The notes under the pieces were generated by a model. That model ran no database searches and had not been told where the DNA came from. It was given only the letters and a program-made list of their open reading frames with translations. 23,607 nt of DNA from Eimeria necatrix. Taxonomy: Eukaryota > Apicomplexa > Conoidasida > Eucoccidiorida > Eimeriidae. The position numbers and the translations under genes were made by a program. Positions 9,804-20,136 of the stretch are shown here, piece by piece; the first letter of the stretch is position 1, and every line of letters begins with the position of its first letter. The stretch is taken from assembly GCF_000499385.1 (NCBI RefSeq), contig NW_013651684.1, forward strand, positions 1 through 23,607, read 5' to 3'.

Positions 9804-11497
9804 AATGCGGAATTATCTGTTCTTGTGAGCTAAAACAGATTGCTACTCGCTGCCACGACTGCCATCATGAAGTTATGCGATATGCACTGACAAAGGCGGC
9901 ATTCCATCCGAGACCGTTATTATACGCTAGAGCATAGGCATATGCACGTTGTGTCTACTTCCTGAAGTCTGGACGTCCATGAGAGCAAAGGCCGCTCTCA
10001 CGCACGAGCACCATTAACGACGCGTGTCAACTGCGACCAAGCCCTAAGCGCTTCATGAAGTGTTGGATATGAGAAGAGCGCCTCCGCTCCACCCACCGAA
10101 TGACATTTAAAACACAACGCCGCGCATGCGCAACGCACAACCTGAAGTGGGAAACAGTAATCTCAAGAAGACTACGCGATGCTTGATATCAAGCTCATGC
10201 CTTTAATCGCACATGCCTCTCGCAGGAAGATTTGGATCTATTAAGACATCCAATGACAATATTTCCAAGCCACAACCGTAAAAATGCTTCATTCCCAGCA
10301 GTTATCCCAAACTGTCTTAAAATTAATACCATTGTAGGCATGCACCTCTCTGGAAAGACAGGCGTTCCTGTCCTAGGACTCTTCTACATCAACTGCATGT
10401 ATAGAATAAGCCTCAGGATCAAAATTTGAGGCCAGCCTAACGTGAGATATTCCAAGCAACAATAATCCCCAGCCAGGCATTGAAGCTAATTCTGGCTACT
10501 AGGCTCCAACACAAGCAACATCTACGGACAGAAGAACACAGCGGAGATCTGTGAAGTACTGCGCACTTCCTGAATTCAGTACAGTTCTCTGAACGCCCAT
10601 GAAAATTCACTTCAATCTTCTCGCCTAGACGAAAATTGGCAGGGGGACCAGCATGAACGATCAGCAGCATTTAAGCTGTTACGGGGTTTCGACACGCACG
10701 TACTGCAGGCATCGAATGCCACTAAAGTCAGTTTGTTCCAGGGCCACTCTAAGCAGCTGACACAAAGAGCTGCGTGGGGAAAGGAAACTTGAAGACCTAT
10801 TACTAAAGATACTATTCGTGCAGCTCAACCAAAATATAGCACAGTGTAACAGCCCTGAATCAAAGGTGTGCATCGGCCAGGCGAAACAGGCTAATGCCAT
10901 CCCAGTCGTTCCGCTTGTCTGGCGCTCCTTCACCAGCATACACCGTGACATGTTTAAGACTGCGGATTAATAGTTAACGCAGCCAACCTCGGCCAGTACT
11001 TTGCGTCACCCAGTTGTGAAATACTGCAGATCAGCTCTTCGCAGCTCAACGCGGTATCCAGCAGGAGAGAGACAAAAATGGTAAGCAAACTTCGACTTGC
11101 CTCCAAAGCGCAATGGCCTAGCACAGTGACAGATGTTTTTTCCAAAGAGTCCACTGCCATGATAGCAGTCTCATCATACATGCAAAGGTATGCCAAATTT
11201 GGTCTGTTAATGAAACACTGATGTACGAGTATCATCCGTGACAGCCATGCAAGAACTGAATCACGTTTCCTTCTTGTGTGCATGACACAACAGACTGATA
11301 AAATGCATGCCTACGACTTCTTTCAGATTGAACTATTAAGAAGGCCAACACACAACCTGCGAGTGAGCAATGAGACTGACTTGGCTCAGATTCGGAAAAG
11401 GCATTGAACTAGGGCAACACCACCAGCTGCCTTCAGAATGAACCTCTAAAGTGCCAAAGTGTGATCTAATGCGCGATCTTTAGACGAACAGAAACAG

Positions 11498-11571
11498 GTT
11501 TAGTGTCCGCATCCTTTAGTGGGGCCCAAGAAAGCCTTCTCCGCTTTCCGGCCCCACCCACTGAACTAAAC
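11498..11571. repeat. Multi-helix foldback (three nested stems)
   Basis: Three nested complementary segments line up: GTTTAGT (11498-11504) with ACTAAAC (11565-11571); GTGGGGCC (11519-11526) with GGCCCCAC (11550-11557); and GAAAGC (11530-11535) with GCTTTC (11543-11548). The innermost loop is CTTCTCC. The central arm is separated by only 1-3 unpaired bases per side. The nested order could form a stable RNA or DNA structure. The 8-bp middle stem is all but pure G-C. I do not recognise a known ncRNA family, and transcription is not shown. Confidence 0.55.
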
Positions 11572-11853
11572 GCACAGGCTTCATCAGCAGCACGCTATAC
11601 TCCAGCGCCATGAATTATTACTTGTTGAAACATTCCAACTCGCACTTACCCGCGCACATGTTTCTGCTTGTGGAGCGGACAGTGCAGCTGACAGAACTAA
11701 ACACCGCCATTTTCCAAGAATTAACACTGTAGCGTTCACACAGGCAGATCACACACATGCACGGAAAGGCACTACTACCATTCCTGCAATGCTTTATCCC
11801 AACAGAAAACTCCGCACCATATGTCATGAAATGAAACAATACAGTGCACAGCT

Positions 11854-12631
11854 TTCTCCATTCAGGGAGATCGACATACTTAATTAGCAGCAAAACACAC
11901 TTTCACACACACACTCACAAACAGGTTAAAGCAAGCAACACACCGTGTGCCAACGATCATGAACACACTTCTGCTCCATCATCTACATTTATCCAGTGGA
12001 ACTCACTTCCTGCGCCTTCGACACCGTTTTCACCGATTGTACGTCATTCTGTAATCGCGCGTGGAGACAGAAAAAAAATTGTCTTGCGGTTCCTGCCTTC
12101 GCCTCTTCAGACCTGCACCAGGATTTTGTCGATTCATGCAGCGCATTGTCGCAGAATGCAGCACGCTGCTCGGCAACTCATGCCGCTGTGGAACGTCGAC
12201 GTCTGCTTGGACACAAAATACGCAGAGCCACTAACGCCATACCTAATTTGCAGCACACGGAACCAAGCCAGTATTAGACACAAACNNNNNNNNNNNNNNN
12301 NNNNNNNNNNNNNNNNNNNNNNNNNNNNNNNNNNNNNNNNNNNNNNNNNNNNNNNNNNNNNNNNNNNNNNNNNNNNNNNNNNNNNCGAGGCTTGCTGGAA
12401 GGTTGATGAAACGCCCTGCACACGTGGTTGCCTCTGCGTTTCGACAGGAGACTAAATACACTCCGTGATATTCTCCTTATCGCAGTAAATGTAATGGCGC
12501 GAAAGTCTTTGAAGCAACATAGCTGAATGTGGAAACTTCACTTTTGCTACGGGGCACCACAGCTCAAATGAACGCCAAGCACAGTTATTTGGGCAAATGA
12601 AGCCAAAGTCGCTACAGCGTGACTTCCCGTC
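11854..12631. repeat. Repeat family X, copy A (contains the scaffold gap)
   Basis: Matches 20137-21003. The core from about 12115 to 12285 and from 12389 to about 12625 is near 97% identical, while the 5' part is about 85-90% with indels. Copy B carries about 123 extra bases (20229-20352) where copy A has one base between CGTGT and CCAACGATC. Small indels, such as ACAAAATAC against ACAAATAC and a 4-base length difference in the preceding A-tract, destroy the reading frames shared by the copies. The frames at 11844-12455 and 20298-20696 are therefore not conserved proteins. No terminal inverted repeats or target-site duplication were found by eye. This is most likely a noncoding segmental duplication or interspersed element. 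Confidence 0.85.
12286..12385. other. Assembly gap of exactly 100 N
   Basis: The round length suggests a default placeholder. The flanks continue the alignment to copy B: CACAAAC ends at 12285 and at 20676, and GGCTTGCTGG resumes at 12389 and 20762. By homology the true missing sequence is about 82 bases, corresponding to 20677-20758. Confidence 0.95.
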
Positions 12632-12960
12632 TACTTCAGGATGCCACGAACGTGCAAACCACTGGTGCATTAGTATAACGAAACTTCATGCCGTAGAAAA
12701 TCGCATGCTTTGCTTTAACTGGAAGTAGTAGATGACTACATGTCCTGCACTAATGACAGTAACGTGCATGTGCATGTCCAACTTGGAAAAGCACCGTATG
12801 TGTTTGTGGAGTATTCTTCGGGTGCGACAGTGTGACGTGCTGCTTATTATTACTGCACGCCCAGATACTTCTTGTATACCTGCACAAATTACGTCATAGC
12901 AGAACAAGGAGCTTCTCCGTCCTCCACCAACATCGGTACACGTATGCTAATATGTGAACA
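12632..12960. other. No recognised feature
   Basis: After copy A loses similarity to copy B near 12631, this stretch matches nothing else in the window. Only short open frames are present. A GCATGC word lies near 12702 and a TGCATGTGCATG run near 12766. Confidence 0.45.
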
Positions 12961-13440
12961 GCATCCTGCAAACTGTATTGAAACTGTCGGCATGGTGTGT
13001 CTATCGCTTTCATACTGCAAGCTTCACGCACAGGCTGTTCTTCAAGAGCACGCTCCAGTGGCTCAACACTTGTACCCAGGTCCTCATCTCAAGCAGCCAC
13101 ATTGTTCACAGGAACTCGCATGACGCGCTAGTCTTTGAGCTCGGTACAAACAATGCAGCTGCTCTGTTCACTGGATGTTGCCCTAACCTAATACACGAAC
13201 GGCACCTTGCACACTATCGAAATTGTCGACACGATTTCCCTGCTGCCTTCATACTGCAATCTGCACGCACAGGCTGCGCTTCAAAAACACGCTCTAGTAA
13301 CTCAACAGAGTTGCCCAGAACACTGTCACAGTAAGGCGCAATCTTCACTGGCTCTTGCAATGGTGCCTTGGCCATTAAAAGACTCCAGGACGGCGGATAC
13401 CATCTGCCCCTTCAATATTCACGTACAGGCTGTGCATTCG
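12961..13440. repeat. 239-bp tandem repeat, two clear units plus fragments
   Basis: Segments at 12961 and 13200 align for about 100 bases without an indel at about 74% identity. Shared landmarks are TTCATACTGCAA (13009, 13248), CGCACAGGCT (13027, 13266), CTTCAA and CTCAACA. A third, shorter-spaced fragment with TACAGGCTG lies at 13424, and a fourth possible fragment with GCTTCACAGGCTG near 14155. Frames of about 30 codons are shared, but 11 of 27 mismatches fall on second codon positions, so there is no sign of protein constraint. The spacing resembles that of the 6-8 kb array, but I see no clear sequence relation between them. Confidence 0.65.
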
Positions 13441-14725
13441 ATAGTACTCAACCAGACTTCGCTCCATGCAATCAAGAGACTCCGCTGACAAGGCACACTG
13501 AAAAGCAAGCCGCCGGAAACCATAAAATTTACCCGTGTAGAAAACCAACTGCGTAAAGGCTTATTTATTAGTCTTCTACTGACATGCCTTCGCTTAGCAC
13601 CGTTCAATGCCGTGTAGAGCCGATGCATCCTTGACTGCAGCAGTTAGTCGTAATGGCACTACGAGCCAATAAGTGATTTAAACAGATCATATGCTACAGC
13701 GGATACACCTCTCTAAGCATGTGAAGACGCGAAAGATCCTTAACTATCCCATTCGCAGAAACTAAAGGCACGAGCAGACTCTACGCTCACCTTCACTACA
13801 GTGGCCATGCCTAATCGTCTAAGTATCGTAAGACTCTTACTGACGTAGAATACAAATTGTTCTTCATTACAACGCCCACAAGCGGCCGTCACAAAACACA
13901 TGCACGTTGGTTGTAACACGAGTCTCCTACCTGTAAAGCCAGGCTAAATAATGCACTAAACAATTACGAGTTTGCGAGCTACGGGATGAAGCATCTGCGC
14001 ATAATAGGGCCACACCACTAGTCTGCCTATCCAATGCAAAGACGATCTCCTCCTGTGCATCCAGCCATCCAACGGAGCATCTAATTCACTACGTTTTAAG
14101 CACGAGTAGCGTAGTCCTCTCTGCCTATGCCTTCTCCATCCCAAAGAAGATGCCAGCTTCACAGGCTGCCCCTTCAAAATACGTACATTTTGCGCTTCTC
14201 CGAACGTCAAGAAGCACCCATTTCCTGCGTGGTAGTTGCAGAAACGTGCAGTACCATACTACGACAAACGCCACGCACACTCCACCACTGGCAGCACCAG
14301 CTGAAATTGAAGGCGCCTGCTTGCAAACACGCGCTCTTCATAGTATATTCCTCTCTTGCGTAAGGCTTGAGGCCACTGCCAAGCAGCTGAAATATTATGC
14401 GCAATGTATTCACCACAACGCCAAGAACGCCCAATACTATACGGCTCTCATATGGCTTCGCAAGCAAAAAGAAACGTTACACTGCCCGCAAAAGCCGTCT
14501 ATAAAGTCAAGCACCCGCCACTCGCATAACAAATGACACGTCCCTATAGCAGATGGACCAGAGAAAATGTACACCTGATTGATCGTGCTGTCTTCGAGAC
14601 TCTAAGCACGAAGAAAGCAGTGTTAAGCAAATCTTCCGATGTGTCGCCAAGCACAGGGTACACGTGCAGAAGAACTCGGGAATAGCCTCCTGCGTGATCT
14701 AGGAGGCTTCGCTAATCTAATGCCG
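13441..14725. other. No recognised gene; + strand A/C-rich
   Basis: Open frames up to 128 codons (14150-14536, +) match no known family. A probable extra fragment of the 239-bp repeat lies near 14150. An 8-bp foldback (AGCCTCCT at 14684 with AGGAGGCT at 14701) precedes copy C. No RNA gene was seen. Confidence 0.45.
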
Positions 14726-15281
14726 TTGTGAGAGACTATGAAGACTATAAGCTGCGCCGCACGTGCAACGCCAGACTGGTGAAACGCGACACAAACAGTT
14801 GACGTGACGCCTCCACGCCAAGAGCCACGGGGCTGCCCCGATACTTGCTGACGACTCTGAAAACTCACTTGCATGTACCATTACCCGTGCCTAGTCCGTC
14901 CGATAAAAAAATACGAGTGGCGCGATTCATCAAGCCAAAAGCGATGGCCGCAAAGTAGCAACGACCACTGTGGTAAGAAGAGCCCATCTCGCTCTCTTGT
15001 TGCTGCACACAGGCTTAGAAAAAGAATACCCTATGACTGGTTGTTTATGTGGATGCACCTAAGCACGACAGACTGCATCTGGGGAGCATCAGCGGCTTGG
15101 CGTGGTGATCCAAACGCACAACATACGTATCGCGTTTGCCGGAACACACGTTGTTGTTTCTAGCAGCCCTGATTTCTTTAAGAAACAAGCACTAAGCCAT
15201 AGGCTACTCCCTCCAAACACACAACAACAGTAGGTACACCATTTTGAAGTTCTTTTAGCGGAAGTATGCAAGCACGCCGTG
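14726..15281. repeat. Repeat family X, copy C (second half only, diverged)
   Basis: Matches 21023-21586 in order. Shared landmarks are TGCGCCGCACGTGCA, CAGACTGGTGAAACGCGA, GTCCGATAAAAAA, AAGCGATGGCCGCAAA, CTCTCTTGTTG, CTGCATCTGGGGAGCA, AAACGCACAACATACGTATC and AGCACGCCGTG. Identity is about 75% with many indels. In copy C one frame covers both conserved blocks, but in copy B the same blocks fall in different frames. Differences in the best block are mostly nonsynonymous. That argues against a functional protein. Confidence 0.8.
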
Positions 15282-17355
15282 TCGAGTCGTCTCACCCAAG
15301 TACACGTCTACAGGCATCGCATTTCACACGAAAAGCGGTGCGCTCTCCTCTTTCCTGCACAGGTCTTTTCGTACGCGCTGCCAGTGCACAGAAACTGCGG
15401 TATTAGCTTCGCTGTGCCCTGAATCGTCCTGTGTACGTTTGCACTACCTGAAGCAGGAGTTGTCTTCCTGCAGAACTGTGTTTGTTGCTTGAAAAAGAAG
15501 CATGACTCATTTGGGCAATAGCTGATGTCACTTCAAGCACAAATGAGAGGACGCTAATGACACGAACAAAGACTGCAAACGAAAACACCTTTTCCAGCCC
15601 CTGAATGTACAGACGCATTTGCGAAGAAATGGCTCAAGCACTGAGAGCTACGCGGTTTTGATCATTACCCTCTTTCTCCTCGAGCTAGTGCCGAACGCAC
15701 CGGCTGCGTACTCAAAAAAGCAAACTGCGTAGCTTATCCTCTTCGAATTAGTTAAATCAAAGAAATGTTCCTATAAAACGATAGCACATGCCATGCAGTG
15801 TTTTGGAACTTGATACTGGACAACTAGTTTGCGTACTACCGATTTGCAGAAATCATACCTCTAACGCACAGGCATCACCGAGACAGACACGCCATTAGAA
15901 TACAACACAGTATCACTGCATGCATGCAATGCTTGCCACTTCCAGTATTAACAAGGATTGCACACTGTATTGCTCCTACACTCTGCCGAATCTACGCATA
16001 CAATAAGAGCCTGACAGGTTCTCGAGCATTCTACGAGACTTCAATGAATCACGAGAGAGTGGAAAATCCTTCCCCTGGGAAGCACTACTTTGTGCTACGC
16101 TCCGAACACCTTCCATGCCAGCCCTTTTGGAGCCATAATCTTTCACTGAAGATTCGTGCATATTGTGCTACCTGGCAAACAACAGTGGACAAGATCTAGA
16201 GGACGCACAAAGCACTGAGACACCACCTACGCAAATAAAGAAAATACAAGTCGATCAACGCAGGATTTCTTCCACAGATATATCCACATACACCACAGTA
16301 ACAGGACGAGCATAAGCTTGTACGAGAATGCATTGTAACATGCCTCTGTTCAACTTTTGATAAACATACAGAAGTTGGCGGTCTAGTATGGGCAACGCAC
16401 AGACCAGAAAACGAAGAAATTCTAAACACTTAAACCATAAACCTACAGATGCAGTACAGTAGTCTCACGGCATCCGTACGGACACCACTGCGCCGGTCTG
16501 CGCTCATTACAGGCAACAGATGCCCAGGCACTACCGTTGTATAATTGAAAAAACCACTCATAACATTGTTGTTTGAAAAACTCAAAATAAGCCGCCAGCC
16601 TTCAGAAATCGTGAATGCCTACTTTGATACCAGAATATAGGCAAAATGCCAACCAAATAATACATTGAATGCGAAGTTTTCGGCACCATCAAGCAAAGAA
16701 ACCTTGTAGAGATAACATGCAGTGTCAGCTGCCTCCGTGTGATGTGCATGTCTGGTTCCTTTTCTCTTTGCATATCCGCTGAATGCAATCTCATAGCAGA
16801 GTTATCCACTGCATTCACGGCAACTCAAGGCTTTTGCCGAGTTCACTCGGAAAGTAACACTGGAAATAGTAAACGAAAGCAGGTGACTACCGTAAGGTCT
16901 GTCATTTTTCGAGCAGCAACCATGACATTTCTCCTTGCTCTTTAAACTACGTTCGCCAAAGAGCTGCGCTTTATATGCTAACCAGACGTCTTCCTCTGTG
17001 TGCTGTCTTCGGTATTGAGCCAGCGATGCAAGCACTTAAAAAGTTAACTTTTGTAGTCGCTGCATCAACAAACCAAGCTGTTTCTAACCACTCTACACAC
17101 AACTTCCTGTGAATTGTTGAGACTTAAAATAGCCGTCTCAGCTCCCTCCTACCGAAACCGGGTACGAGGAAACCACGTTATATATAAAGCCAACTTCAGC
17201 AGTCCCATCCACATTCACAGAAGACGCACGCAATTGCTTGGTACATTTAAACATACTCCACTCCAAAACATCGAACGTGACAACTTCAGTATATGGAAAT
17301 TTCGCACCGCAGAAAGTTAACACAACGCAACGAAACGTGACCCTGGCATGAGTAA
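15282..17355. other. 2 kb with no recognisable gene
   Basis: Short frames only (up to 91 codons). The 12-bp palindrome TGCATGCATGCA lies at 15917-15928, giving two overlapping GCATGC words. CGCACAGGC recurs at 15865. No tRNA, rRNA or mobile-element signature was seen. Confidence 0.45.
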
Positions 17356-18207
17356 CTTCAGCGGAAAACGCCGCATGCAGAGCTTCCCCATTTCATTTCC
17401 AATTTGGCCTTGTTGTTACCTACACGATACATCAGCGATGCTATCTCCACAAGCACAACCAGTTCCACGAAAGTAGCAAAATTGTCATGCGATCCAATAA
17501 TAAAGAACTATGATACGCAGCACGCCAAAAACGCTCATCAGGACACAACCAGATTTTCATCGTTCTCCACATACGCAGAAAACGTTTCCTTGGCACCACA
17601 CCACGGCCTCACATGCCTCTTCGAGTTTGATTACCTCTCGCCGATGCCCAAAATTTCACCACATACGGCGAAATGTGGAATTCTCGATACACGGGAAGTG
17701 TCAACGAGGAAGCCGTCGTCCTATGTGCTGTCCTCAAACCATTTAAGGTTTAGTCACATGCCGAGGCAAGATCCATTTACCGAAAGCAGTAACGCTTCAC
17801 ATGACGTACCTCGTGCACATCAATGATATGCAAACTTGCAATTCAACATCGTCATGTTCGAAGATTTGGACAGACAAAATAATGTCTCAAGCACACGAGT
17901 AGCTCAGCTAACGTGTTCTCCTTCAAGCGCACTCCCTGTTAGCACTACCGTTTTGCTTCTGATACCTTGTAAATCGCAAACTGCAGTGCGGAACAGCACC
18001 TTCGTTGCCCCCAAAACAACTAAGCTCTTGGGTTTCTTGATGTTAAGCAACAGCCACTGAATTAGCGGAATACGCCTTTACATCTCGTGCGCGATGTTTA
18101 GGAAACGGTGTTCAGTAAAGCTGGTGCGTAAAAATCGGTGTTCAGTGAAGCAGATACTTTGTTTCGAGACCACCACCGAATATCTAAGCAACCACTTTGG
18201 TTCACTG
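17356..18207 (+). other. Near-open 284-codon frame interrupted by two TGA only
   Basis: In the + frame starting at 17356 the only stops before TAA at 18208 are TGA at 17824-17826 and TGA at 18058-18060. About 13 stops would be expected in 284 random codons at this composition. Within it, SSTKVAKLSC (17461) and SSTRVAQLTC (17887) lie in the same frame 142 codons apart. They are seven identical and three conservative residues, while their DNA is only about 47% identical (14 of 30). That pattern suggests an old duplicated protein domain. No family was recognised. There is no convincing start, and splice sites were not resolved. Alternatives are a decayed gene, exons with introns removing the TGAs, or chance in A/C-rich DNA. 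Confidence 0.25.
18106..18151. repeat. 30-base-spaced direct repeat
   Basis: CGGTGTTCAGT followed by AAAGC or GAAGC starts at 18106 and again at 18136, with one mismatch over 16 bases. The spacing is ten codons, and in the frame discussed above both units read RCSVK. Confidence 0.75.
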
Positions 18208-18351
18208 TAATCTGGATGCCATCGCTATCATACACCCCTGAAACACGCCTTAAATTTGCATGCTCCTTTTCCGGCAGACTCGCCCAAATAAGCTTATTCT
18301 TGAGTCTCGAATGTTGCAGTTCGTTAGCGGTGGCTGTGCTTGAGATGGTCG

Positions 18352-18480
18352 TCTACGTGAAGGCGAACAGAGGCAGCCGCCACTTGATTATTTTCAAAAC
18401 ACGCCAGATAATTGTGTACGAATCCGAACAAAGGCAGGAGACCCAGCATTATCGTCTTCGCAACAGAGGTAAACCTCATC
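18352..18480. repeat. 61-base-spaced direct repeat
   Basis: CGAACAGAGGCAG at 18364 and CGAACAAAGGCAG at 18425 are each preceded by GTCTACG or GTGTACG. The flanks are weakly similar. It lies within an open frame (18138-18494, +) of 118 codons that matches nothing I recognise. Confidence 0.5.
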
Positions 18481-18495
18481 TGTATCCTGCTTGAA

Positions 18496-20136
18496 ATTCC
18501 CTACTGGCCTGCTAATGAAACCGTCATGAGCGCCTGTCTCAGTAAATCATGCAACTCAATCTTATGTTCTTTGTGATTAAGAATAGCAGTACGTCTAAGA
18601 TTCCTCCTATAGGCACAGAGACGGGGAATCAACGCATAGCTGAGCTTGCGTGTTTCAACGCACAAGCTGCGTGTCCCACGGGACGTATTTGTCGGCAATT
18701 GTGCAAGGAAAAGAAAACACAGCCTCCATGTTGCGCACGCCTTTATTCAGTTTGTGCAATAATACATCAAAAGAACGCAACGCAGGGTGCAATAGTTTCT
18801 TGCGCTATTAAGCGCAAATCCGTCTTACCCAAATAATGTATCCTACGTTATTTACTTCATACAACTGATGAAATCGTTAAGAAACCCCTTCTCTGTTTTC
18901 CCGCACCGCAGCATCTGCTTTGTCGTTTGAGGCTTTTTCGAAATACAAACAAGCAGAGTAGCATTCCGTCGTGGTTTCTGAATGCCCTTCAGTCCAACGC
19001 TACTGTTCCGGGCAAGCACTGCCCACAACAACACACTCAAAGCCCGCGAGATTACGTGTCTTGCGATTCTGCCACTGAAGCGCTACTGTAGGAATATCTT
19101 GCAGGTTCTGGTTGAGTTCTTTACGCGTCTGTCTTACAGCAACCATAGAGCCACACAGTTTACCATTTACTCACATTCTCCAAAAAGCCGTGAAAAGGCA
19201 CGTGACCTTCACATGTGTGCTCCAGAAACCCACAACTCGAAAAGAACATTCGGCGTGAATGCCATTTAATATCCTGTATTTGGGCACGTCCTGGCCGACT
19301 TCGCACCAAAGTGCTTGGTCCCTGACTGGCGCTCGTCATCTTGATCATTCAGCAGACTCTATCCTCGCAGCAAATCCCCTGTATGCGTGATGACGGAGGT
19401 GTGTAATAAAAGTACATGACAGGGAAGCACTTGAAATTTCATCATGCATGCGTTTATCTACGTCAAGCCGATCTGCAGTGAAATGCAGATCACTGTTTCG
19501 CGGTACCCTCAATGCCTGATCTCCCACAACAAAAACGGTTTGCAAAACTTCTTAGCAACGCGTTCTCCTCGAAACAAGGCAAGAGAGACTGCTCATCTAT
19601 ACCACGCACTTGCTGAATACCATCATCAACACTTGGTTCAGGTGCTTTGGTTTACAGAGGCCGTGCTAGCATCTTCGAACCCCACAACAACATACCAACC
19701 ACGCACATACTGATTGAAAGAAGAGAAAACATGTTTTATCCGCTGTCGCTATTGCGATCGAAATACGTCACAACCAGCTGACCGAGAACCCGCCTTTCGT
19801 GACGAATTGTAACAGATCATCTGGATGGCACTTCCTACTGCGCTAAAGCGTATAGCTGAAGAGAGCTCTTTGCAACAGAGAACGTCATCCGATTCTGTCA
19901 TTAAAACCAATACAAAGTTCCTTTCTCCAACCAACCATTCCATTAAAGCACAGCAGAGAAACGCACTACTCCAACAAAGCTAGCTAGCGCATCCCAAATG
20001 GTCAATTCCAGCAGTCTTGACGTCACCTTTCTACCCTTTTCATACCTCTAGCATGGCTATATTAGTTCACAAAACACATACACCCTGAGCAGCAGGAGTC
20101 TCTGAAAATTCGGCTGTAAACTAAAACAACCCAACC
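18496..20136. other. 1.6 kb with no recognisable gene
   Basis: Only frames under 100 codons on both strands. A foldback with arms GATCTGCA (19470-19477) and TGCAGATC (19484-19491) is present. CAACGCACAAGCT at 18656 resembles the CGCACAGGCT word seen elsewhere. No RNA gene was seen. Confidence 0.45.

Larger units (their letters stand above)
8451..11497. other. 3 kb with no recognisable gene; small foldbacks and a short tandem
   Basis: Open frames are at most about 110 codons (10954-11283, minus strand) and match nothing I know. Small structures in this interval are listed separately: an 18-bp palindrome at 8915, a 13-bp tandem at 8953 and a hairpin at 9780. The word CGCACAGGCT occurs at 9137. 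No RNA gene was seen. Confidence 0.5.

Noticed and set aside
11844..12455. 203-codon open frame, the longest in the window
   Set aside because: It is open only because it crosses 100 N. The homologous frame in copy B differs by frame-breaking indels.
17894..17908. A-box-like TAGCTCAG on the + strand
   Set aside because: No matching B box or cloverleaf at the required distance downstream.
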